Source of the DNA: CAYRYU01 sp964428355 | Lineage (GTDB): Bacteria; Muiribacteriota; Ozemobacteria; Ozemobacterales; Ozemobacteraceae | Direction: 5' to 3' | Assembly: GCA_964428355.1 (NCBI GenBank) | Contig: CAYRYU010000064.1 | Coordinates: forward strand, 1 to 39,477 | Length of the DNA stretch: 39,477 nt | Part shown: in pieces, positions 27,238 to 34,329 of the stretch | Layout: every line of letters starts with the position of its first letter | Position numbering within the stretch: position 1 is the first letter of the stretch | Notes under the pieces: model-generated | What the model was told of the DNA's origin: nothing | Databases searched by the model: none | The model's input: the letters and a program-made list of their open reading frames with translations, nothing else | Translations under genes and position numbers: made by a program

Positions 27238-27765
27238 TCACTCTTCCTGGGGTTGGAGGTCATCCTCGGAATCCGGCTTTTCGGCACCCTGGGAGGCAAG
27301 GGATTCCTTGAGAACCTTCTTTTCGATCTCGAGAGCTTTGAGAGAGGACACGATCTCGAAAACCTGGTCCCGGATCGTCAGGACCTCGAAGTAGAGCATC
27401 GTTACCATCAGGACGATCCCGAGAAAGGAATAGAGATCCGTTTCCCTCGCCCGGATGTAAACCCACGTGAAGAAGAAAGTGGCGAAAAGGACGACGAAGA
27501 TCCTTCTCCATCGCTCTTTTTGGAGATAGCGGGGGGAGAAGAAAGCGTCACGCCACTGTTTCGTCGCGATCAGACTACCTTCCAGGACCCAGAGGTGATC
27601 ACGGATGATGAGCATCTCCAGGTAGGCCATCACCAACATCAGGATCGAACCGGAATAGAACAGGAACTCGCGTTTTCCCGGAGAAAAAAGGACGACCAGA
27701 ACGAAGACGACGAACGCGAAAACCAGAGTCGCGAGCTTCTGCAGAAAATGATACTTGTCGAGCAT
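27238..27765 (-). CDS. Membrane protein with two repeated two-helix units
   Basis: A 175-residue protein with four predicted membrane helices arranged as an internal duplication. Unit one (about 12-62) contains SILMLVMAYLEMLIIRD then LEGSL; unit two (about 85-140) contains GIVLMVTMLYFEVLTIRD then VSSL. The shared pattern is LM-V-M-Y-E-L-IRD...E-SL. After it comes a charged, helical tail (ALEIEKKVLKESL) and an acidic end (DSEDDLQPQEE). I do not recognise the family. The conserved E...IRD in the second helix of each unit faces the same side, so it may be the functional site. Starts one base after the stop of the previous gene, and lies 20 bases before the FecR-like gene. Confidence 0.65.
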   Translation of the reverse strand: MLDKYHFLQKLATLVFAFVVFVLVVLFSPGKREFLFYSGSILMLVMAYLEMLIIRDHLWVLEGSLIATKQWRDAFFSPRYLQKERWRRIFVVLFATFFFTWVYIRARETDLYSFLGIVLMVTMLYFEVLTIRDQVFEIVSSLKALEIEKKVLKESLASQGAEKPDSEDDLQPQEE

Positions 27766-27766
27766 C

Positions 27767-28207
27767 CTACCCCCCGAACGCTTCCTTGATAAGTTCGGGC
27801 TTTTCCTTCATGACCGTGAGAACCTCGGCTTCCATCTGGAAGGAATAGGAGGCGTTCCCTCCCCCCCATTCGGCTTTTTCTGGAACGATCTGGCTTCCCC
27901 TCTGGAAAGCCTGGAGGAGGGCCATCGCCTGGTTCATCGCGGATTGGGAAACCCGGAAATGGGCGAAGAGATCCATGATCTTCTCGAATTCCCCTGGAGT
28001 GACCGCCAGCTTCTCGAGTTTCTTTTTCAAAACTTCGGAGTCCCCGGATTTGCGGTGTTCGATGAACGCCTTGAGACATCCTTCGGCGCGGGTGGAATCG
28101 ATCCGGCGCCCCATCCCTCCGAAGAGGAAGAAGCCGCAAAGGAAGCCTCCAACCCCGAAAAGAAGGAGAATGAAAATCCCTGAGAAACGTTGTCTCGAGG
28201 AAACCAT
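27767..28207 (-). CDS. Small membrane-anchored protein of unknown function
   Basis: About 146 residues from the ATG at 28207; an ATG at 28222 is possible, but the predicted promoter would place transcription start between the two. Residues 8-32 are one hydrophobic helix rich in Gly and Phe (IFILLLFGVGGFLCGFFLFGG). The rest is charged and mostly helical: a soluble domain with CLKAFIEHRKSG and KKLEKLAVTPGEFEKIMDLF. I do not recognise it. It stands first in a three-gene minus-strand run with the duplicated membrane protein and the FecR-like protein, and is divergent from the response regulator. Confidence 0.65.
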   Translation of the reverse strand: MVSSRQRFSGIFILLLFGVGGFLCGFFLFGGMGRRIDSTRAEGCLKAFIEHRKSGDSEVLKKKLEKLAVTPGEFEKIMDLFAHFRVSQSAMNQAMALLQAFQRGSQIVPEKAEWGGGNASYSFQMEAEVLTVMKEKPELIKEAFGG

Positions 28208-28212
28208 GATGT

Positions 28213-28241
28213 ATCCTACCATCCTGCAGAATCCCTGTCAA
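28213..28241 (-). promoter_or_regulatory. Minus-strand promoter of the divergent pair
   Basis: On the minus strand: TTGACA (28241-28236), a perfect -35 box, a 17-base spacer, then TAGGAT (28218-28213). The predicted start is at or near the ATG at 28207, so the transcript could be nearly leaderless. Confidence 0.55.
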
Positions 28242-28246
28242 ATTCG

Positions 28247-28275
28247 TTGACAAGGCGGGAGGCGGATGCTATGGT
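28247..28275 (+). promoter_or_regulatory. Plus-strand promoter of the divergent pair
   Basis: TTGACA (28247-28252), a perfect -35 box, a 17-base spacer, TATGGT (28270-28275). It is back to back with the minus-strand promoter; the two -35 boxes are five bases apart. It would drive the response regulator. Confidence 0.5.
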
Positions 28276-28312
28276 CAGTCAAGACCATTGGAAGAGGATG
28301 CCCGGGTACCAA

Positions 28313-28702
28313 ATGGATAACAGGCCGAGTCGAAAAAAGATCCTGGTCCTGGACGATGAGGAACAGATCGTTTTCTTGCTGAGAACAATTCTCAATGTCT
28401 ACGGGTACGATTGCATCGAGATGTTTTCCCCAAAGGAAATCCTTCCCACGATCTCCCGGGAAAAGCCCGATTTGATCCTTCTCGACATCGCAATGCCCGA
28501 AATCGACGGATACGAAGTCTGCCGGAACTTGAAGAATTCCCCGGAAACCAAGGGCATCCCGGTTGTGATGATCACGGCTCTGGCCCTCCAACAAGACAAA
28601 AAGACCGCCCTTGAAGCTGGAGCCGACGGGTTTATCCTGAAACCCTTCGACCCCCGCCTCGTGATTTCCGAAATCGAGCGACTCACCCGTCCCGTTGGTT
28701 AG
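28313..28702 (+). CDS. Single-domain response regulator (CheY-like receiver)
   Basis: A receiver domain of about 129 residues and nothing else. Visible sites: the acidic pair in LVLDDEE, the phosphorylated Asp in LILLDIAMPEIDGY, the Thr in VMITAL, and the Lys in GFILKPFD. It would be phosphorylated by a histidine kinase not in the window and act by binding another protein. Two starts fit: 28313 (used here) and 28298, each with an imperfect ribosome site; an ATG at 28271 lies inside the predicted -10 box. Its stop overlaps the start of the duplicated membrane protein by eight bases, so that protein may be its partner or simply co-expressed. Confidence 0.88.
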   Translation: MDNRPSRKKILVLDDEEQIVFLLRTILNVYGYDCIEMFSPKEILPTISREKPDLILLDIAMPEIDGYEVCRNLKNSPETKGIPVVMITALALQQDKKTALEAGADGFILKPFDPRLVISEIERLTRPVG

Positions 28703-30305
28703 TCCCCCAGAACCGCCCCAGGCAGAAGTATTGCCCCATCCCCCAGATCCCATCGAGGAAACGAGGGTCCCTACTCCCCTGGCTCCGGAATCGGCCGATG
28801 AAACCTTGGCAACCGTCGAGGAACCCGCTGGCGATTCCGCGGATGATTCCGCTGACGGACCCGAAGCCGGAGAAACCCCTGACAGGGAATGGGACCCCTC
28901 GTTCGTCAAAAGCTCCCTCCAGATCCTGCTCCTCATGTTCTTCACCACGGCATTCCTTTTCAGCGTGGCCACGATCTTCGGAAACCTCCTGCTCCAGAAA
29001 TCCGGGATCTTCTTCCTGACAGCCGCGGCCTTCAAGAGCGCCATTCTGGGATTGTTCACCTCCCTCGCCTTCTTCATCTATCTCAGGTTCTATCCGGTCC
29101 TCTACCCTCTCCTCTCCCCCGACCGAGGCAACCTCCCGGACATCCACGGTGAGGAGAAAATCCGGATCCCCTTCCCCACCCCGTTGCAGACATTTTTCAA
29201 CGTGCTTCTGGTCCTTTCGGGAAGCGGCCTCGTGGCGGGCGCAATCGGCTGGCTGGGCCGCGTAAGGGTTCTTCCCGATTGGGTAATGACCGACCTTTCC
29301 CTGATCTTCTTCTCGACCTTGATTCTCAGACTGCTGACCCGGAGCGAGTTCGAATTCTTCCCCCGGGAGCGGCGGATGACCTACAGATCTTCCCAGGTGG
29401 TGTTTTTCAGGGAAAAACACGTTTCCTTCGACGAAATCGCCGCGCTGGTCACCCGCGCGGATACAGTGGGCTGGCCTCTTCTCTTCCATTTGTACAAGTC
29501 GTTTTTCGTCGTCGACCTGGTCTTCCGGGACGGCAAATCGATCACCTGGTGCTACCTGAGCGCGGGCGGTAGAAACCTCCTCCAGGTCTTCGAGGATCGT
29601 TCCCGCCTTCTGGCACCGGTGGCGAAGATGTTGGAGTGCCCTTTCGTGACGGGACATTTCCTCAAAGGGGAGAGGTTCTCCGACTGGAAGGCGAACGTCG
29701 AAAGCCTCCTCGCGGACGCGAAAGACCGGGAAGCGCTCGAGATGACCCTCTGGCAAGCCCAGATGACGAGCCTCTCCTTCGATGCGATCAAGCCCGGGGT
29801 CATCAAGCTCGACCTCCCCACGATCTCCGAAAAAGCCGTCCTGGGAGTCCTGACGGTTTTCTTCGTCCTCTCGACATACTTCCTGATCGTCCAGGAATGG
29901 GAGCTCCTCCTCCAGAACCCGCGGATCTTCTACCTCCTGATTCTCGACACCGGTTCCGTCCTCGCGACCCTCCTCGGGCTCTGGACCTGGCTGATCGACG
30001 AGTACTACATCCTCGACCTGAACGAAGGAAAACTCAAGTTCCATTCCCGGATCCTCTTCTACACCAGGGAATGGGAGGTCATGCCTATTGACGCCATCGA
30101 GGATATCCGGATCTTTTTCCGGCACGATTTCTTCGCCGAGGACAGCAAGGAATACGGGGTTGCAATCGTCGGAACCGGGGTCGACGGAAAGGAAACCAGC
30201 GTCCTGGTCTCGGATTTCTCCTGGCTTCGCGGTATCGCCGAACTCAAAGCCCACGGGCTGAAAAAAATCCTGGGGTTCGATCTCCCCCGGCCTGGAAAGC
30301 CCTGA
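28695..30305 (+). CDS. Large membrane protein, internally duplicated, with PH-like soluble parts
   Basis: A 536-residue protein of unknown function. It starts at a TTG that overlaps the response regulator stop; no good ATG precedes the first helix. Residues 1-70 are acidic and disordered-looking. Helix pairs lie near 75-135, 160-215 and 390-440. Soluble parts follow two of them: 220-380 begins SEFEFFPRERRMTYRSSQV, and 450-536 begins EYYILDLNEGKLKFHSRILF. Both show the pattern charged strand, short turn, basic strand, then FDEIAAL or IDAIEDI, like the PH-like domain of YdbS/bPH2 membrane proteins. So the protein seems to be two copies of a helix-pair plus PH-like unit, the first with a helical insertion. 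Role unknown. Confidence 0.65.
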   Translation: MVSPPEPPQAEVLPHPPDPIEETRVPTPLAPESADETLATVEEPAGDSADDSADGPEAGETPDREWDPSFVKSSLQILLLMFFTTAFLFSVATIFGNLLLQKSGIFFLTAAAFKSAILGLFTSLAFFIYLRFYPVLYPLLSPDRGNLPDIHGEEKIRIPFPTPLQTFFNVLLVLSGSGLVAGAIGWLGRVRVLPDWVMTDLSLIFFSTLILRLLTRSEFEFFPRERRMTYRSSQVVFFREKHVSFDEIAALVTRADTVGWPLLFHLYKSFFVVDLVFRDGKSITWCYLSAGGRNLLQVFEDRSRLLAPVAKMLECPFVTGHFLKGERFSDWKANVESLLADAKDREALEMTLWQAQMTSLSFDAIKPGVIKLDLPTISEKAVLGVLTVFFVLSTYFLIVQEWELLLQNPRIFYLLILDTGSVLATLLGLWTWLIDEYYILDLNEGKLKFHSRILFYTREWEVMPIDAIEDIRIFFRHDFFAEDSKEYGVAIVGTGVDGKETSVLVSDFSWLRGIAELKAHGLKKILGFDLPRPGKP

Positions 30306-30371
30306 CCGCGTGGTTCGCGCCAAATCCGCCCCGGGCCATCGGCATCGGGAAACGGTCCCGGCGGGAGTTTC

Positions 30372-31163
30372 CTACTTCTCGAGAAGTTTAACTTCCGAAT
30401 CGACCAGTTCGTAGACCTTGTGGATCTGGTCCAGGTCCTGGAGGCAGGCGGTGACCTCCCGCTCCTCGCCCGAGGTCAGGGCCTGAAGGAGCTTCGTCCT
30501 CAGCAGCTTGATCGAGGCCGCCACGTTCTGTTTCTGGATCACGAACCTCTCCAGGAACACCACGATCTTCAGCACCCGTTCGAGGCTTTCCTCGAGATCC
30601 CGGAGACGTGCCACGTGCATCTTCTTGAGGTCGGGATCCGAAATCCTCTCGATATCCTGCCGGAGCGCACGAATCTTGACCTCGAGCTCTCCGGGGGGGT
30701 CGTCGATGACGACGGAAAGAGCTTTCCTGGCTTTGTCGCGGCTCTGGAACAAGGGTTTCAGCGCGGCGTCAACCTGCTTGAGGTAGTAGAGCTTCTTTTC
30801 CGAAGCCAGGATGTTGCGCAGCTTCTCGTATTCATCCCTCACTTCCTTCATTCCGAGCCATTTCTCATCCTCTTCCGGATTCAGGAAAAGGTAGGAGATC
30901 CCGCCCCCGCAGACAAGAGATATCAGGAAGGCCCCGAAACCGCTGAGTGCGAAAATCGGCGCGGAAACCGAAAGGATGTAGCATGACGATACGTAGAACC
31001 TCGCCCTCGGACAGTGCAGATCGAACTCATCCTTCAGAAGGTCGATCTTGACAGGTTCGCGCAACTCCAGGGCGGAGCTCTCCAACTGGAGCTGACGGGC
31101 GGAGCCGTCGATAGCTCCGCAATAGACGCACTTCCCGTTGATGATCTTGTGCGAAAACCGCAT
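30372..31163 (-). CDS. Membrane protein with N-terminal CxxC and long coiled coil
   Basis: A 263-residue protein I do not recognise. Residues 12-15 are CVYC, a half zinc ribbon (INGKCVYCGAIDG), with two more Cys at CP and SSC further on. Two hydrophobic stretches follow (about 58-72 and 74-92: APIFALSGFGAFLISLVCGGGISYLFL). The rest (100-263) is charged and alpha-helical, with heptad-like Leu spacing (RALRQDIERI, RLRDLEESLERVLKI), probably a cytoplasmic coiled coil. It converges on the duplicated membrane protein, 66 bases apart; that gap holds an imperfect GC inverted repeat without T-tract. The FecR lipoprotein gene lies 23 bases upstream of its start, so the two may share a transcript. Confidence 0.6.
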   Translation of the reverse strand: MRFSHKIINGKCVYCGAIDGSARQLQLESSALELREPVKIDLLKDEFDLHCPRARFYVSSCYILSVSAPIFALSGFGAFLISLVCGGGISYLFLNPEEDEKWLGMKEVRDEYEKLRNILASEKKLYYLKQVDAALKPLFQSRDKARKALSVVIDDPPGELEVKIRALRQDIERISDPDLKKMHVARLRDLEESLERVLKIVVFLERFVIQKQNVAASIKLLRTKLLQALTSGEEREVTACLQDLDQIHKVYELVDSEVKLLEK

Positions 31164-31186
31164 CCACCGTTCCCCCGACAGGCCCC

Positions 31187-31876
31187 CTATTTCTGGAACA
31201 ATTTCACGGGACCCGTGTCCTTCTCGAGAGCGAGAAACTCGTCCGCGGAAATGTCGGTGTCCTGGACGGTCTTCCCGTCGGAACTGACGGTCAGCTTTTT
31301 TCCCGCTTCGAGCTTGATTTCTCTGGCTTCGGAGGTGACGGTGATGTTCCCCTCGACAAGGAAGACCGAGGAACTCTTGTCGGGAAAGACGTTCGCGATC
31401 AGCTGGGTTCCCCTGATGCCGAGGGTCGCGAAGGGGATCTTCACCTTGAACTCGCCCCCGATCTTGCCGAAAACCAACCGTGTCGAACCGTTGTGAAGGG
31501 TTATCGATTTCTCTGCGAATTCCGCTCCGGCTCCCGGCTTGAGGAAAAAGGAACAGTCGTCCAGGGCACCCTTAACCGTGAATACTCCCTGCGAAAGGTT
31601 CTGGACGAAATCCCCAGAAATGAGCGGATATCCTACCGGGGGTTGGAACTTGTACTCGGCCCCGGCCCGCTTCAGGTTGACCTGGACCGCTCCCCCGTCT
31701 GCGACCAGGAAAAGCTTTCCTGCGGTGGCTTCCGGGGGCCCCTTCCCCGCATCGGGCGCGGTGGTTGCGGTGCAACCAGCCACTCCAAGAACGACCAGGC
31801 AGCCTGCCAGGAAAAGGATCGTGGCGGAAAGCGGGACGGAAGGCCGCATCCGCTCGAGAATGGAATTCCGGTTCAT
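31187..31876 (-). CDS. FecR-domain lipoprotein
   Basis: A 229-residue lipoprotein. The N-terminus is a signal peptide with lipobox VAGC near residue 35. The FecR core is clear: FATLGIRGTQLIANVF followed by SSVFLVEGNITVTS, and a later strand LEAGKKLTVSSDGK. Such domains sit in the periplasm and often sense or pass signals to membrane partners. The ATG at 31876 is fixed by GAGGAGG seven bases upstream. This is the third FecR-type protein in the window, with 5685-6463 and 26070-27218; they share domain type but little sequence. No FecI-type sigma factor or TonB receptor is present, so it is probably not an iron-dicitrate regulator but part of another envelope system. Confidence 0.85.
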   Translation of the reverse strand: MNRNSILERMRPSVPLSATILFLAGCLVVLGVAGCTATTAPDAGKGPPEATAGKLFLVADGGAVQVNLKRAGAEYKFQPPVGYPLISGDFVQNLSQGVFTVKGALDDCSFFLKPGAGAEFAEKSITLHNGSTRLVFGKIGGEFKVKIPFATLGIRGTQLIANVFPDKSSSVFLVEGNITVTSEAREIKLEAGKKLTVSSDGKTVQDTDISADEFLALEKDTGPVKLFQK

Positions 31877-31907
31877 GGTTTCAACCTCCTCGGGGATCCC
31901 CAAATAT

Positions 31908-31913
31908 ATCATA
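31908..31913 (-). promoter_or_regulatory. Possible -10 box for the FecR lipoprotein
   Basis: TATGAT on the minus strand inside a short AT-rich stretch (31902-31918), about 32 bases before the FecR ATG. No good -35 box is seen at 16-18 bases. The rest of 31877-32027 shows no other feature. Confidence 0.25.
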
Positions 31914-32027
31914 CTATACGGATCTCGGTGTGTTTTTCCTGCCCAAAAGTCCAACCCGCCCTACACGGACATGCCTTCTGGAGGCTGGACGTTGCCGCAG
32001 GCCTTGGATCGTGATAGGGTTGAGCGC

Positions 32028-32588
32028 ATGAAACGGGCCTTGGAGATTGTCCGGGACTGGTGCCGGGGGAAGAACTGGCTTCCACGCGGAGCGGTTCTTT
32101 TCTTCATGGTCTACGTCGGGCTTTCCCTCGCCACCGACCCGATGAAGGGGAGCATCTTCTCCCCGATCGATCTGGGAATCCACGAAACGGGGCACCTTCT
32201 GTTCGCGCCGCTGGGGCAGACGCTTCACATTGTGGGGGGAACCGCCGCCCAGCTCGCGGCGCCGGTCATCGTGGGGGGGCAATTGTTGATGCAGTCCGAC
32301 TTTTTCGGCATCGCGTTCGCCGGAGTCTGGCTCGGGGTGAACCTCATCGATGTCTCGATCTACATGGACGATGCCCGGGCAAGGAAGCTGCCCCTGGTTT
32401 CGGTGGGGTTCCACAAGAACATCATACACGACTGGCACTACCTCCTGACGAAGGCAGGCCTTCTCGGATGGGACCGTTGGCTCGCATGGCTCGTCTGGGC
32501 GACAGGAACCGCGTTCATCTGGCTTTCGGTCGCGTTCGGCGCATGGATCTGCTGGACGATGGCAAACCTTCCGGAAAAAGCCGAATGA
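32028..32588 (+). CDS. Small membrane protein with HExxH motif (M50-like peptidase candidate)
   Basis: A 186-residue membrane protein. Hydrophobic segments lie near 22-38, 58-95, 100-115 and 160-180. The motif HETGH, within IDLGIHETGHLLF near residue 50, is a zinc-binding HExxH pattern placed at the start of a membrane segment, as in M50 (site-2) proteases. A later HDWHYLL (about 138) could supply another ligand. It lacks the PDZ domain and the NPDG-type third-ligand motif of full-length S2P proteases, and it is short. So peptidase activity is possible but not shown. The ATG at 32028 lies eight bases after GTTGAG. It overlaps the EamA gene by four bases (ATGA), so the two are translated together. 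Confidence 0.6.
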   Translation: MKRALEIVRDWCRGKNWLPRGAVLFFMVYVGLSLATDPMKGSIFSPIDLGIHETGHLLFAPLGQTLHIVGGTAAQLAAPVIVGGQLLMQSDFFGIAFAGVWLGVNLIDVSIYMDDARARKLPLVSVGFHKNIIHDWHYLLTKAGLLGWDRWLAWLVWATGTAFIWLSVAFGAWICWTMANLPEKAE

Positions 32589-33472
32589 CCGCGGAAACTT
32601 CCCCCAAAGCTACGTTTGCCCTGATCATCCTCATGTCTTCTCAGTTGATCACGGGGGGAACGTACATGGTCGCGAAAATCGCGCTTCGGGAGTTCGACCC
32701 GATCACACTCGGTCAGCTAAGGTTTCTCCTCGCCGGGATGGTTTTCGTTCCCCTGCTCTACCTCAGGGGGCAGTTGCGCATTCCCCATAAGGACGATTGG
32801 GGAATCTTCCTGCTGATGGCGGCCCTGGCGGTCCCGCTGAACCAGGGAAGTTTCCTGTATGGAATGCGCTACACGAGCGCGGGGCACGGGGCACTGCTCT
32901 ACGCTTCGACCCCGATCATCATCCTTGTACTTGCCGCACTGACGCGCCAGGAAACGCTTTCCCGGGTCAAGGTTGCGGGCATCCTCATCGGATTTGCCGG
33001 GGTCACGACCGTCCTGCTGGAAAAAGGACTTGGCGGGGGCACGGACCCCCTCCGGGGAGATGCCCTTGTTGTGGTTGGGGTGCTGATGTGGGCCATCTAC
33101 ACCCTTTTCAGCAAACGGATGGTGGAAAGGTACCCCCCATTCATGATTACCGGCCTGGTTTTATCGCTCGGAGCGGTTCTCTTTCTTCCGTTCGGAATTC
33201 CTTCAGCCCTCCAGCAGGAGTTCGGCAAAATCTCCGTTCGCGCTTGGCTGGCTCTCTTCTACCTCGCATTCCTGACGTCCGTCGTTGCCTACTTCGTCTG
33301 GACCTGGAGCCTTGCCTACCTGGAGGCTTCGAAAGCCGCCGTCATCTCGAACCTTCAGCCGCTCGTCGCGGCAGTGCTGGGTTGGCTGGTGCTCGGGGAA
33401 CCGATCACGTTGCAGTTCCTGGCCGGCGCGGCAATCGTTTTCTGCGGAGTCTGGTTCACCCAGCGGGGTTGA
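32585..33472 (+). CDS. EamA/DMT-family transporter
   Basis: A 295-residue inner-membrane protein with ten predicted helices in two repeats of five, the drug/metabolite transporter build. The start MTAETSPKATFALIIL is followed by SSQLITGGTYMVAK, typical of the first EamA helix. The second half has LAFLTSVVAYFVWTWSLAYLEASKAAV and LQPLVAAVLGWLVLGEPIT, the conserved EamA signature. Substrate unknown; relatives export amino acids or other metabolites. The start overlaps the HExxH gene by four bases. The 176 bases after its stop hold the promoter of the next operon and no terminator I could find. Confidence 0.93.
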   Translation: MTAETSPKATFALIILMSSQLITGGTYMVAKIALREFDPITLGQLRFLLAGMVFVPLLYLRGQLRIPHKDDWGIFLLMAALAVPLNQGSFLYGMRYTSAGHGALLYASTPIIILVLAALTRQETLSRVKVAGILIGFAGVTTVLLEKGLGGGTDPLRGDALVVVGVLMWAIYTLFSKRMVERYPPFMITGLVLSLGAVLFLPFGIPSALQQEFGKISVRAWLALFYLAFLTSVVAYFVWTWSLAYLEASKAAVISNLQPLVAAVLGWLVLGEPITLQFLAGAAIVFCGVWFTQRG

Positions 33473-33560
33473 TCACCTTCGCGAAGCCGCCCTGGGCCTT
33501 CCAGGCCGCCCGGCATTTCCACTTTTCATTCTCCGAATTATGCAACCGGTACCCTTCACC

Positions 33561-33588
33561 TTCCCATTTTTTCCCATTTCCGTATAAT
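33561..33588 (+). promoter_or_regulatory. Promoter of the second pseudopilin operon
   Basis: TTCCCA (33561-33566), a 16-base spacer, then a perfect TATAAT (33583-33588). It is followed by AAGCTAGGAACTGGGATC and an ATG at 33611, or the pilin TTG at 33649. Predicted start near 33595. Confidence 0.55.
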
Positions 33589-33648
33589 TAAGCTAGGAAC
33601 TGGGATCAATATGTCCGGGGGGGTGGGCTTATTTTTTGTTCCCTTTTT

Positions 33649-34329
33649 TTGAGGCCGGGGAGAGGCTTTTCTTTTTTTCCTCATTTTCGCCACCTCTTTT
33701 TCCAGCCCTCTTTCTCGAGGAAAAAATCCGGGTTTACCCTCATGGAAGTCCTGGCGGGGGTTTCCATCATCGCGGTCCTTTCGAGCATCATACTTCCACA
33801 GATCGGGAGCCTCTACTCCGACGAGGTCGTTTCAGCCGAAGCGTTGAACCTCATCAACAACATCCGGGCGGCCCGTTACCGGGCGATCGAGGAACAAGCC
33901 CCCCATCGTGTCGTTTTTTCCGACGATTTCCTCACCTACCGGGTGCAGTCCTTCAAAGGTTTCGACCAGGGGGAAACGGTCACCCTCGACGACGACAAAG
34001 CCGATTCCGAGAAGTTCACCGACACCAACTGGCTCTCGATCATCGATGATTACGAGGCCGCACTCGATCCGAGCATCGAGGTCAAGGTAGATTCCTCCCT
34101 TCCCAAATGCGTATTCTGCTGGCCCGACGGCCGGCTTGTCACGCGAATCAACTCAGGAAGCCAGGTTTCCGAAACGAACGTGACCCCGATCCCGGAATGT
34201 TACATCATGCTCAGCAGCGGAAACGCAGGAATCCGAGTAGTCATCAACACCTATGGAGTCTACTCATCGGAATCCTTCGTGCCCGACTCCGATGCTTCCG
34301 ACGACGACTCGAGGACCGAGATTTGGTGA
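33649..34329 (+). CDS. GspH/FimT-like pseudopilin
   Basis: A pseudopilin of up to 226 residues. The prepilin motif is SGFTLMEVLAGV near residue 27-38, with Glu at +5 and a hydrophobic helix (SIIAVLSSIILPQIG), then an Ala- and Arg-rich helix (LINNIRAARYRAIEEQ), the GspH/FimT form. The mature part ends in an acidic tail (DSDASDDDSRTE). The start is unclear: in this frame only a TTG at 33649 precedes the motif. An ATG at 33611 has a good position after the TATAAT promoter but is out of frame by one base, with homopolymer runs (seven G, seven T) between. A length error there would join them. The stop overlaps the start of the next gene by four bases. Confidence 0.78.
   Translation: MRPGRGFSFFPHFRHLFFQPSFSRKKSGFTLMEVLAGVSIIAVLSSIILPQIGSLYSDEVVSAEALNLINNIRAARYRAIEEQAPHRVVFSDDFLTYRVQSFKGFDQGETVTLDDDKADSEKFTDTNWLSIIDDYEAALDPSIEVKVDSSLPKCVFCWPDGRLVTRINSGSQVSETNVTPIPECYIMLSSGNAGIRVVINTYGVYSSESFVPDSDASDDDSRTEIW

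Noticed and set aside
28690..30323. Long minus-strand open frame opposite the duplicated membrane protein
   Set aside because: It is a Glu/Asp/Gly-rich shadow with no domain. The plus strand has plausible membrane helices and is coupled to a clear response regulator.
30306..30371. Bidirectional terminator between convergent genes
   Set aside because: There is an imperfect inverted repeat (CCGGGCC with GGTCCCGG), but no T-tract on either side; too weak to call.
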